Shown here in pieces: positions 49,075 to 56,849 of a stretch of DNA of 64,000 nucleotides. A model generated the notes under the pieces. That model was given only the letters and a program-made list of their open reading frames with translations, had not been told where the DNA came from and searched no databases. The translations under genes and the position numbers were made by a program. The stretch comes from Fructobacillus tropaeoli. Its GTDB lineage: Bacteria; Bacillota; Bacilli; Lactobacillales; Lactobacillaceae. Location of the stretch: positions 62,001 through 126,000 of the forward strand of contig NZ_DF968080.1 of NCBI RefSeq assembly GCF_001047135.2, given 5' to 3'. Position 1 is the stretch's first letter. Each line of letters starts with the position of its first letter.

Positions 49075-49638
49075 TTACTCAACCAAGGTCAATTGTGTTC
49101 GACACTGACCACAGCGATATTTTTTCGTGTCCACTCGTCGTTTTCGATAAAAATCGTGGCCGTTTTGGCAACGATAATGCCATTTCACGCTCTGCTGCTT
49201 TCTTGGCTCTAGAGCCGGTGCATAGCGCAATCCACCGACTTGCTGCAAGAGTTTCTTAAAATCGGCATCTTTATGCTGATAGCCTCGGTGCGCCAGATGG
49301 AGGTGATAATGGGTTAGTTCGTGCTTGACAATACCGATAAAATCAGCCCGATGGGCCATCTTCGGATTGAAATCAATATGATGGTCAGCTAGGTGGTAGC
49401 GACCACCCGTTGTTTGCAAGCGGTTATTATAGATTGCTTGATGCGTAAAAGGGCGCCCAAAGAAATCTAAAGAAACTTTTTCAACAAAGGCCTGTAAATC
49501 GGCTTGCCTGAGTTCAGCCGATTCAAAGCCACGTCCAACTTCGCCACGAGTGGGTGATGCTGATTTTTTATGCGTGGATGTCGTCCGTGGCGTTTTCACC
49601 CCTGGGCTAACTCGCCGACGATTATGCCTGGTGAACAT
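49075..49638 (-). CDS. SprT-like zinc metalloprotease-fold protein
   Basis: 187 residues. SprT domain from about 42 (LRQADLQAFVEKVSLDFFGRPF, then NNRLQTTGGRYHL), zinc helix HELTHYHLH (HExxH) and a C-terminal zinc ribbon (YRCQNGHDF..RCGQC). Relatives are about 150 residues; here roughly 40 basic residues (RHNRRRVSPGVKTPRTTSTHKK) precede the domain, and the gene start lies within the end of acpP. A later GTG start without the extension cannot be excluded. Function of bacterial SprT proteins is poorly known. Confidence 0.85.
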   Translation of the reverse strand: MFTRHNRRRVSPGVKTPRTTSTHKKSASPTRGEVGRGFESAELRQADLQAFVEKVSLDFFGRPFTHQAIYNNRLQTTGGRYHLADHHIDFNPKMAHRADFIGIVKHELTHYHLHLAHRGYQHKDADFKKLLQQVGGLRYAPALEPRKQQSVKWHYRCQNGHDFYRKRRVDTKKYRCGQCRTQLTLVE

Positions 49639-49870
49639 AGACGTAATCAACGACCTTTTGCAGCGTCGTTAAGGAATCCAACTCTTCGTCTGGAATTTCC
49701 ATATTATACTCATCTTCAACTTCTAAAACCAATTCAACCACATCAATTGAATCAGCCGATGTATCCTTAGCAAAGTTCAGATCGGGGCTAACCTTCTCAG
49801 CCTTTAATGAAAACCGTTGTGCGGCTTCCTTTGCTAACCGGTCATAAATCTGTTCTTTTGTAAACGCCAT
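49622..49870 (-). CDS. acpP: Acyl carrier protein
   Basis: 82 residues with the phosphopantetheine serine in DSIDVVELVLEVEDEY (near 41). Carries acyl chains in fatty acid synthesis and to PlsX. It lies directly after plsX, the plsX-acpP pair common in Firmicutes. GGAG upstream of the ATG. Confidence 0.95.
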   Translation of the reverse strand: MAFTKEQIYDRLAKEAAQRFSLKAEKVSPDLNFAKDTSADSIDVVELVLEVEDEYNMEIPDEELDSLTTLQKVVDYVYVHQA

Positions 49871-49933
49871 TTGTTACTCCTTCAGCGATTAACGGCTCGT
49901 GAGCAATATCATTCACGACCGTCAGGCTGATTT

Positions 49934-50965
49934 TTATTTTTCAATTTTCTTTGCCTTCAAAGCGTCGGCATTTTCTTTAATAAAGGCCGTTGTCTTTTCG
50001 ACCAAGTTTTCCTGAACCATCGTTTGAATCTGGCCCATCGTGTTGGCAACAGCATTGGCCTTGGCAGAACCGTGCGTCTTAACGACAGGTGCCTTCACAC
50101 CCAAGACCACAGCACCACCCTGTTCGTTAAAGTCCATCTTATGCTTCAAAGAGCGTAATGCTGGCTTCATCAAGAGGGCACCTAACATGCCACGGAATCC
50201 AGCTGATTTGATCGAATCCTTCAACTGATCCATCATCGTCAAAGCCGTTCCTTCCATAGCCTTCAATGCGGCATTACCAGAGAAACCATCGGCAACGACA
50301 ACGTCGGCAGTGCCTTCCAAGATTTCACGGGCCTCAACATTGCCTAGGAAATTAAAGGCGGTTGCCTGCTTCATCAACTGGTGGGCTGCCTTGTGGGTTT
50401 CATCCCCCTTGTCTTCTTCGCCCCCATTATTTAATAGACGAACACGGGGGTTTTGAATGCCCATAACAGATTGAGCATAGAAGCTACCCAAAATCCCATA
50501 TTGGTAAAGGTGCGCTGGCTTATTTTCGGCATTTGCTCCCAAGTCCATGAAAACAAATGAATCGTTAGGGCCACCAAATGATGGAATCGCAGAAGCCAAG
50601 GCTGGACGGTCGACACCCTTAATCCGGCCAACAATAAAGATGGCAGAAGAAAGGATGGCACCAGTATTGCCGGCAGAGAACAAAGCATCCGCTGTCCCTT
50701 CCTTCACGGCTGTTGCAGCGCGCACCAAAGAAGAGTCTGGCTTATTTTTCATTGCCTTGACAGGTTCTTCACCCATCTCGATTTCTTCTGTCGTTGGAAT
50801 CAATGTAATTCGGTCATTATTTTGAATCAATGGGCGGACCTTAGCTTCGGTTCCAAACAATTGGAATTCCAAGCCTGCGTAACGGTCACGGGCCATTTCA
50901 ACTCCCTTGACAATTTCATCTGGGGCAAAGTCCCCACCCATCGCATCAATGGCAATCTTAATCAC
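49934..50965 (-). CDS. plsX: Phosphate acyltransferase PlsX
   Basis: Converts acyl-ACP to acyl-phosphate for phospholipid synthesis (PlsX-PlsY route), peripheral to the membrane. 343 residues. N-terminal IAIDAMGGDFAPDEIVKG, then ALFSAGNTGAILSSA and VVADGFSGNAALKAMEG. It lies between recG and acpP, the usual recG-plsX-acpP order. Confidence 0.96.
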   Translation of the reverse strand: MIKIAIDAMGGDFAPDEIVKGVEMARDRYAGLEFQLFGTEAKVRPLIQNNDRITLIPTTEEIEMGEEPVKAMKNKPDSSLVRAATAVKEGTADALFSAGNTGAILSSAIFIVGRIKGVDRPALASAIPSFGGPNDSFVFMDLGANAENKPAHLYQYGILGSFYAQSVMGIQNPRVRLLNNGGEEDKGDETHKAAHQLMKQATAFNFLGNVEAREILEGTADVVVADGFSGNAALKAMEGTALTMMDQLKDSIKSAGFRGMLGALLMKPALRSLKHKMDFNEQGGAVVLGVKAPVVKTHGSAKANAVANTMGQIQTMVQENLVEKTTAFIKENADALKAKKIEK

Positions 50966-51001
50966 AATTTTTCTCCTAAAATTATCGCTTTTTTACATTC
51001 A

Positions 51002-53035
51002 TTAATCAAAATGGCGGAATTGCGCCATGGTTTTGGATAAGTAAGTTACTAGGGGCTGATTTTCCACCTGGTTGTCCCAATCTGACTCACGCACGAGACT
51101 CAAGGCCTCCTGCTGGGCAATGGTCAGCATCGTCAAATCCTTAACCGGATCACCCACCTGAAATTCAGGCATTCCCGACTGCTTCGTTCCTAAGATATCA
51201 CCTGCGCCCCGTAATTCCAAGTCGCGTTGGGCTAATTCAAAGCCATCGGTCGTATCAACCAAGGCCTTGAGTCGTTCCTTACCATAGTCGGTCTTAGGGT
51301 CGGCCACCAAAACCGTATAAGACTGGCGGTCGCCTCGGCCAACCCGGCCCCGCAATTGATGGAGCTGAGCCAGGCCAAAACGGTCGGCATCTAATATTAA
51401 CATAATGGAAGCATTCGGCACATCGACCCCAACTTCAACGACGGTCGTCGCAACCAAAACTTGGACCTGGTTGTCCTTGAAGCCTTGCATCAAGGTATCC
51501 TTATCGTCCTTTTTCAAGCGCCCGTGTAGGAGGCCAACCGTATAGTCTGGCAAGGCTGCCTGCAAGGTCTGGTAGACTTCGGTAACATTCCGGACGTCCA
51601 GCGTCTCGGATTCTTCAATCAAGGGAGTCACGACATACGCCTGCGCTCCTTTGGCCAATTCTGCCTTCATTAAAGCAAGCGCTTGGTCAAACTGTCTTTG
51701 AGAAAGCTGGCTCGTAATGATCTGCTTCCGTCCTGCTGGTAATTCGTCAATCACGGAAACTTCCATTTCGCCATAGGCTGTGATGGACAAGGTTCTTGGA
51801 ATTGGCGTTGCCGTCATGGCCAGGATATCAGGGTTCATCCCCCCCTCGCGCAGCTTTGACCGCTGCTTCACACCAAAGCGGTGCTGCTCATCAATGACCG
51901 CTAGGCCAAGATGATGGAAGTAAACGTCGTCTTGCACCAAGGCATGGGTGCCGACAACAATGTCAATGTCACCATTGGTTAAATCAGTTAAGATTTGGCG
52001 GCGCTGCGCAGCCTTCAATCCGGAAGTCAACAGTTCCACCCGTAGATCAATCCCGGCCTGATCAAAGAGCTTTGCCAGGCTCTTAGCGTGTTGTTGCGCC
52101 AGGATTTCGGTTGGTGCCATTAAGGCCGCCTGACAGCCGGCGGTCACCGTTGCATACATAGCGATGGCTGCCACCACCGTCTTTCCGGAACCAACATCTC
52201 CTTGTAGTAAGCGGTTCATATGCCGTGCATCGTGTTGGTCGGCCAAGATTTCGCCAACCACTCGTTTTTGGGCAGCGGTTAAGTCATAAGGAAGGCGGTC
52301 AATCAATGTGGCAACCGCCTTTTTGTCATAATTAAGTGGCTGACCACCAAAGGACTGGTCCGCCTGTTTGATCAATTGTAGGCGCATTTGAAAGATAAAG
52401 AACTCTTCGAAGGCCGCCGACCGCCGACCGGCCTTGGCTTCCGCTGAGTCCTTTGGAAAATGAGCCCACTCGATTTGCTGATTTTTATCAAGGAGGTGGT
52501 ACTTATCACGCAAGTGTTGTGGCACCAGGTTGGGCATCTGTCCACGCAGTTGCCCCCAGGCTTGCTCGACCAAATCAGCAATCGTCTTGGCCTTAACGCC
52601 CTTGGAAGCCGGATAAATTGGATCAAGGGCATCGGTCGTGGCTGGAACTAATTTGATAGCGGATAGGGCCGCCTTGGCTGCATTATAGGTACCATAAACG
52701 GCGACCTCCTGGCCGACCTCGATGTTTTTAGCAACCCAGGGCTGGTTAAAGAAGGTTACCCGGATATTTTCACGATCAATCAACAATCCTAAAACCGTCT
52801 GCGACCGCTTGCCAAAGCGCCGAACCACGGCGGGTGTGGAAACAATCCCTTTAAACGTTACCTTTTCCCCATCAAGCGTTTCCGATGGCCGCCTTGCGCC
52901 CAAGTCCTCGTAGCGGAAGGGATAATAAGTCAACAAGTCTTCAATTGTAAAAATACCCAAGTCGCGTAGCGCAGCTTGTCTCTTTTCCCCGACACCGGAC
53001 AGTGCTGAAACCGGGTCTTCTAAAGCCAATGACAT
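51002..53035 (-). CDS. recG: ATP-dependent DNA helicase RecG
   Basis: Branch-migration helicase for stalled forks and Holliday junctions, 677 residues. The wedge/OB domain lies in the first 250 residues, Walker A in GDVGSGKTVVAAIAMY, then motif II DEQHRFGV, TATPIPRTL and the C-terminal VVEVGVDVPNAS with QLRGRVGRG. The start at 53035 (MSLALEDPVSALSGVG) is preferred; GAGGGG precedes it, and the 15-residue extension from 53080 lacks a family match. Confidence 0.96.
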   Translation of the reverse strand: MSLALEDPVSALSGVGEKRQAALRDLGIFTIEDLLTYYPFRYEDLGARRPSETLDGEKVTFKGIVSTPAVVRRFGKRSQTVLGLLIDRENIRVTFFNQPWVAKNIEVGQEVAVYGTYNAAKAALSAIKLVPATTDALDPIYPASKGVKAKTIADLVEQAWGQLRGQMPNLVPQHLRDKYHLLDKNQQIEWAHFPKDSAEAKAGRRSAAFEEFFIFQMRLQLIKQADQSFGGQPLNYDKKAVATLIDRLPYDLTAAQKRVVGEILADQHDARHMNRLLQGDVGSGKTVVAAIAMYATVTAGCQAALMAPTEILAQQHAKSLAKLFDQAGIDLRVELLTSGLKAAQRRQILTDLTNGDIDIVVGTHALVQDDVYFHHLGLAVIDEQHRFGVKQRSKLREGGMNPDILAMTATPIPRTLSITAYGEMEVSVIDELPAGRKQIITSQLSQRQFDQALALMKAELAKGAQAYVVTPLIEESETLDVRNVTEVYQTLQAALPDYTVGLLHGRLKKDDKDTLMQGFKDNQVQVLVATTVVEVGVDVPNASIMLILDADRFGLAQLHQLRGRVGRGDRQSYTVLVADPKTDYGKERLKALVDTTDGFELAQRDLELRGAGDILGTKQSGMPEFQVGDPVKDLTMLTIAQQEALSLVRESDWDNQVENQPLVTYLSKTMAQFRHFD

Positions 53036-53253
53036 GAGTGTATCCCCTCTTTTTGATAAGCAATATTTTACCATTTTCAAGAACGAAATGAAATATCGAC
53101 CACGCCAGCAAGCCTGTCAGCACCACCTTTGCAACAATTTTGTCACGTTCGCCACCAAAATCAGAAGTCAACCAGCCCAACATTCTTTTGACATGGATTT
53201 TTCATCCATGCCCGTCATCGAAGCACTGATTTCTCATTTTTTAACCATAAAAA

Positions 53254-53276
53254 AAGACGCCAATGGCGACTTTTGT
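53254..53276 (-). terminator. Terminator after the SemiSWEET gene
   Basis: AAAAG-T-CGCC / GGCG-T-CTTTTTTT with one T-T mismatch on the minus strand. Confidence 0.75.
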
Positions 53277-53279
53277 TTT

Positions 53280-53600
53280 TTAATGAATAAATACTGTGAT
53301 GAAAGTAATCGCTCCAAAGAAAATTCCAGGAACGTTGGAAATGATAATTGGCCAATCCTTATAAGTCTTCAACCAACCATAACCAGTCCATAGTGTAGCG
53401 TTGACCATTGCAACAGCCGGTTGGAGCCAGTTAACTGGATTTCCGCTAAAGTTAGAAACAATCTGTGGAAAGTATGAAACGTACATCAAGATGTTCATCA
53501 CGGTTGCGACCTTAGAAAAGATCTTCAGCATCTTAATCCGCTTCTCATCTACCTGTTTTTTTTCTTCTGGTGAAACATAATTATCAACACGCATGCCCAT
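53280..53600 (-). CDS. SemiSWEET family sugar transporter
   Basis: 106 residues with three membrane segments (about 27-48, 57-76, 82-104) and the PQ motif in MYVSYFPQIVSN, as expected of bacterial SemiSWEETs, which work as dimers to pass sugars down a gradient. A charged 25-residue N-terminal tail (EEKKQVDEKRIK) is longer than in minimal members. AGGAG upstream. Monocistronic. Substrate unknown. Confidence 0.87.
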   Translation of the reverse strand: MGMRVDNYVSPEEKKQVDEKRIKMLKIFSKVATVMNILMYVSYFPQIVSNFSGNPVNWLQPAVAMVNATLWTGYGWLKTYKDWPIIISNVPGIFFGAITFITVFIH

Positions 53601-54157
53601 GATTTTGTATCTCCTATTCCATCATTCGCTCGAATGATTGTGTCAATTATAACACAATCAGAAAAAATGCAAGGACAATCGAAGCGAAGTGTTGGATAAT
53701 CAAAAATAAATATTTTTGATTAAAAAGCGCCACCATTCGTCAATCCTATCGGAATCAGTTTTATGGCTAAATGGCCGAAAAATTAAAATCGAATCATTGG
53801 GATTCAGTCAATATTCCAGAACTATAAACAAACTAAGACTTGCTTCATCAATTTTTAAATGAAATTTTATTACTTTTTGTTAGTTTTTATCTCATTTTTG
53901 ATAGAATAAAGTATATCGCTCATCGAAGATGACATTCTATACAATTAATAGCCTTTTGTACAACCGTATAAAAGGCTAATTGCAGATTTTGTATCTTACA
54001 AATGTAGCGAAGAATTTGTCAATACATCAACACATGCTTTGGTATTTTAGTTGAAGTAAAAACAAATGTGTAGTTTGAATAATTGAATGTGGAAGCATTA
54101 CGTGCAGAGCCGGAACCACGCTAAAAGCTGATTAACTTAGGTATTAGGAGAAGGCCC
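53601..54157. other. AT-rich gene-free region
   Basis: No convincing gene in 557 bp, markedly more AT-rich than its flanks. It contains an extended -10 (TGATAGAAT, 53899-53907), a strong 13-bp hairpin (53949-53978) 40 bases after it, and the ribosome binding site region of the next small gene. It looks like the edge of an acquired patch. Confidence 0.5.
53949..53978. other. Strong hairpin, possible small RNA
   Basis: TAGCCTTTTGTAC / GTATAAAAGGCTA arms (13 bp, one G-U) with AACC loop. No T-tract follows, so it is not a plain terminator. It lies downstream of a promoter-like TGATAGAAT. Confidence 0.4.
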
Positions 54158-54561
54158 ATGTTATTAGAGTCAAATCATTCAAATAGCGGTAAGGTTATCA
54201 GAATTTTAAATGAGTATGAAGTGATTGTGAACGTTGGTAAAAAAGACGGCATCTACTGCGGACAAAAGCTAGGCGTCTATAAGCTGTTAGGCGAGGTCAC
54301 CGATCCCTATAATGATGACAAATTCTTAGGCCGCTGTGAATCACTAATTGAAACACTGACACCATAAAAATCGACGAAAACTACTCAATTCTATATAAGC
54401 GTCATTTCGCCGTGCCATCAACTGCACATGTTAACTACCCATTAACTAGCAAAGAAGCACTGATTTTAAATGTTGATGACGACAATATTCTCCCGTTTGA
54501 AGACGTTAGTCGTCAGACCATTAAACTGGGCGATACTGTGAGAAATTTGCCGTTGTATTGA
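54158..54561 (+). pseudogene. Small FlgT-C-like protein gene, frameshifted
   Basis: A first frame (54158-54367, GGAGAAGG upstream) gives GKVIRILNEYEVIVNVGKKDGIYCGQKLGVYKLLGEVTDPYNDDKFLGR and stops. From about 54356 the -1 frame runs on without a stop to 54561: TIKIDENYSILYKRHFAVPS and on to GDTVRNLPLY. The N-part has the pattern of the FlgT C-terminal-like fold (vvxNxGxxDGIxxGxxxxVY..DP..xxxLG..e), seen in uncharacterised Firmicute proteins. Joined, it would be about 134 residues. A plain frameshift mutation is the simplest reading; programmed -1 shifting is possible but no classic slippery heptamer stands out. A terminator follows. Confidence 0.6.
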
Positions 54562-54652
54562 TGGCTGTGGTCTGACCACCTATTAAACAAAATTTGACTG
54601 CAATCCAATTAACGGAAAAAATATATTTTGTGCCTATGAGAGGCAGCAATTT

Positions 54653-54676
54653 GAAGGCTTAACAGCCTTCTTTTTT
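54653..54676 (+). terminator. Terminator after the frameshifted gene
   Basis: GAAGGCT-TAAC-AGCCTTC followed by T6 on the plus strand. Confidence 0.9.
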
Positions 54677-54803
54677 GTTTGCTAACACAACTTAACGCCT
54701 GAAAAATCAGAAAAACTTAAAAAAGTTCATCTACCAAATTTTAATGTACACTCAGAAAACAACTTTCAACGGATACTTTGACTCACTAGCAATTATCTCC
54801 TAC

Positions 54804-55196
54804 TCAATTCAGTTTCAACTTTTTCTTTAACCTATCAGACAGCTCTTGCGAAAAGTTAAGGCCATTCTCCCGAGCAGCCCTATCTAAGTAAGACGGAATG
54901 GTCAGCGTTTTCTTGACCAATTTATTGTCTTCTCGCTCCCTTACAAGGGAGGTATCAACCACAACAGCAAGCAAGGAATCACCTTTTTTTGTTTGAATAT
55001 CAGCAGCGTTCGTTCTTTCAGGCAATTCAATCTGGTTGTCTTCAGCAGCAAGCAGATACCCTTCTAATGCATCCTTGGCCATTTCGGACGCTTCAATTTC
55101 ACCATCGCCAAAAGTATTCACATTTGGAAAATCGTAGAACTTAACACCAATGCTGTCACCGTCTTGATATAGAGTTGCATAATAAATATATTTCAT
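54804..55196 (-). CDS. hicB: HicB-type antitoxin
   Basis: 130 residues from the ATG at 55196 (AAGGTG upstream). N-terminal partial RNase H fold (YYATLYQDGDSIGVKFYDFPNVNTFGDGEIEAS, AKDALEGYL) and a C-terminal ribbon-helix-helix (KKTLTIPSYLDRAARENGLNFSQELSDRL). It would neutralise HicA and bind the operator upstream of hicA. 37 nt downstream of hicA. Confidence 0.92.
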   Translation of the reverse strand: MKYIYYATLYQDGDSIGVKFYDFPNVNTFGDGEIEASEMAKDALEGYLLAAEDNQIELPERTNAADIQTKKGDSLLAVVVDTSLVREREDNKLVKKTLTIPSYLDRAARENGLNFSQELSDRLKKKLKLN

Positions 55197-55233
55197 ATCG
55201 CTCACCTTTTCAATTTTAACGTGCAAAATCAAC

Positions 55234-55425
55234 CTAATAGCCCAATGCTTTCAGTATTCGCTGGGCTGTGCCTTTAGCAATTGCCTGTTTACCGTGGTTA
55301 GGTATCGTAACCAATTCTCCTGTTTCGTCCTTCAAGAACTGATAATGACTACCTTTAATACGGACAACTTTAAATCCCTTATTATTAGCCATTTTGGACA
55401 ACTTTTTGAAGTTGTACTCTACCAT
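55234..55425 (-). CDS. hicA: HicA-type mRNA interferase toxin
   Basis: 63 residues from the ATG at 55425 (GAGGA upstream). dsRBD-like fold with the catalytic histidine in RIKGSHYQF (H27) and the C-terminal VTIPNHGKQAIAKGTAQRILKALG. HicA cleaves mRNA independently of translation in known systems. First gene of the pair, preceded by a palindromic operator. Confidence 0.93.
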   Translation of the reverse strand: MVEYNFKKLSKMANNKGFKVVRIKGSHYQFLKDETGELVTIPNHGKQAIAKGTAQRILKALGY

Positions 55426-55448
55426 GCTTCCTCGTTTCTTCAAATAAC

Positions 55449-55476
55449 ATTATAACACGTATAAATATACGTGTTA
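55449..55476 (-). promoter_or_regulatory. hicAB promoter/operator
   Basis: Perfect inverted repeat TAACACGTAT-N4-ATACGTGTTA (55453-55476). The -10 TATAAT (55449-55454, minus) overlaps its edge. Typical of toxin-antitoxin autorepression by HicB. Confidence 0.78.
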
Positions 55477-55573
55477 CTGCCAACTATCTATTTTAAAATC
55501 AGAAAAGTAATTACTTGTGTGCGCCAATCGACCACAAGTAATCATACGAAATCAAGATAAAATAACGCAGTTC

Positions 55574-55621
55574 AAAATAAATAAAAAAAGTCCCCGACAG
55601 GATAACCCGTCAGGGACTTTA
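55574..55621 (-). terminator. Terminator after tRNA-Cys
   Basis: AAAGTCCC..GAC / GTC..GGGACTTTTTTT stem and T-tract on the minus strand, directly after the tRNA. Confidence 0.9.
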
Positions 55622-55627
55622 CTTTCA

Positions 55628-55698
55628 AGGTGGCAACCGGAGTCGAACCGGCGATCAGGGTGTTGCAGACCCATGCCTTACCACTTGGCTATGCCACC
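55628..55698 (-). tRNA. tRNA-Cys (GCA)
   Basis: 71-nt cloverleaf read on the minus strand: acceptor GGTGGCA/TGCCACC with T73, D-arm GCC/GGC, anticodon loop CTGCAAC (anticodon GCA), T-arm GCCGG-TTCGACT-CCGGT. The U73 discriminator is right for Cys. The CCA end is not encoded. A single-gene transcript with its own terminator. Anticodon stem has one T-T mismatch at its outer pair. Confidence 0.95.
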
Positions 55699-55783
55699 AA
55701 AAAGCGTTTGAACAACGCTTATAATTATAAAGAAAATTGGTCTAAATTACAATACCTTTATGAAAGTTATTGCACAAGCTGAT

Positions 55784-56086
55784 TTAACCTAACTTATTGT
55801 CTAAAAGGATCTGCTTCATCTCCGCCTGGATATCATCCGGCTTGACCCACTCGTCAAAGTGGTCAGCTTCCAATGGCAAAAAATCATAGTGATGGTTAAT
55901 GAAGTCCTCTACCTTTTCCACGTGAGAAGACCGCGGAATATTCATCTTCAAAATCCGCACTTCTTTAATCATCCCATGCTCAGCAGCATACTCTGCTCGA
56001 GAGTTTTCGGAAATATTGCCCAGCTCGTAGTAAATTGTGCCATCATTGCGGGTGATTTCTTCAATCAAATTAAACGTCTGATTCAT
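55784..56086 (-). CDS. Hypothetical acidic protein
   Basis: 100 residues, acidic, no membrane segment, no family recognised (MNQTFNLIEEITRNDGTIYYELG, DFLPLEADHFDEWVKPDDIQAEMKQ). It overlaps the YibE/F gene upstream by 17 bp and is probably co-transcribed with the YibE/F pair, so a role with those membrane proteins is conceivable. Confidence 0.65.
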   Translation of the reverse strand: MNQTFNLIEEITRNDGTIYYELGNISENSRAEYAAEHGMIKEVRILKMNIPRSSHVEKVEDFINHHYDFLPLEADHFDEWVKPDDIQAEMKQILLDNKLG

Positions 56087-56849
56087 CTAACAAGTTCCGT
56101 CCTTCCTTTTGGTAACGGCGCTCGACCATGTAAGTCGACAGCCAAATCGATAGCAAAATACCAATCATGCCCAACAGCATCGTGGCCACTTCCATCACCA
56201 AGAGCTTGGCATTGATAAATTCCGCCAACGTGTAGTGCAGGCGCAGGTACCAAATCAGAAGCGGAATATTAGCCCCTAACATCCCGAAGAAGAGCGTGTT
56301 AACCGCTGTCCCTAGAATTTGGCTCCCAATTGTTTCCGCATGTTCACTTAAAGACTCCTTGGTAATATCAGGCGAACGGTCAATTACCTCGAATAAATCA
56401 GCAGTAATCGCCATCGAAGCTTCGGCAATCGCTCCCAAAGCCGAAATCACCATCACAATCACGACCAAGTGACTAAAATTGATGCCGATATTGAGCGACA
56501 AGCCCTCTAATTCATCCGAATTTTCAAGAGTGTAGCCTTGAACCTGGGCAAAGTGTTGGGTCAAAAAAGACAAGCAGCCAACAACGGTGGTGACCACCAA
56601 GGAGCTTTGCCAAGCAATTGCCATCACTTTCGCCCGACCGGCCGAAAGGTAGATAGCGACCGAGAGGATCATCAAGGAAATAATGGCCGTCACGATATAA
56701 GGATTAAAGCCCCAATTAACTAGGATAATCAACGTAAAAATCAGGAAAAAGTTCAAAACTAGTCCCAAGAACGTTTTCAGCCCCTGCTGACCACCAACAA
56801 TCATTAACGAAAGAAGAAGGATAATAATCAGCACACAAATCGAATTCAT
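56070..56849 (-). CDS. YibE/F family membrane protein (second of pair)
   Basis: 259 residues from the ATG at 56849 with about eight TM segments. Family blocks: SLSLNIGINFSHLV-type GLSLNIGINFSHLVVIVMVISALGAIAEASMAITADLFEV, and HAETIGSQILGTAVNTLFFGMLGANIPLL. Function unknown. It overlaps the preceding paralogous gene by 4 bp; two tandem YibE/F genes are usual in Lactobacillales, suggesting a heteromeric complex. Confidence 0.87.
   Translation of the reverse strand: MNSICVLIIILLLSLMIVGGQQGLKTFLGLVLNFFLIFTLIILVNWGFNPYIVTAIISLMILSVAIYLSAGRAKVMAIAWQSSLVVTTVVGCLSFLTQHFAQVQGYTLENSDELEGLSLNIGINFSHLVVIVMVISALGAIAEASMAITADLFEVIDRSPDITKESLSEHAETIGSQILGTAVNTLFFGMLGANIPLLIWYLRLHYTLAEFINAKLLVMEVATMLLGMIGILLSIWLSTYMVERRYQKEGRNLLDESDV

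Noticed and set aside
53034..53393. Plus-strand 119-codon open frame between recG and the SemiSWEET gene
   Set aside because: It runs antisense to the ends of two well-supported genes and a terminator, has low-quality composition (Lys/Asn/Gln mix) and no ribosome binding site.
54356..54367. Programmed -1 frameshift signal
   Set aside because: No X-XXY-YYZ slippery heptamer or clear downstream pseudoknot at the shift point; a plain mutation is more likely.
55628..55698. attB/attL-type duplication at tRNA-Cys
   Set aside because: I looked for a second copy of the tRNA 3' end in the accessory patch and saw none, and there is no integrase gene.
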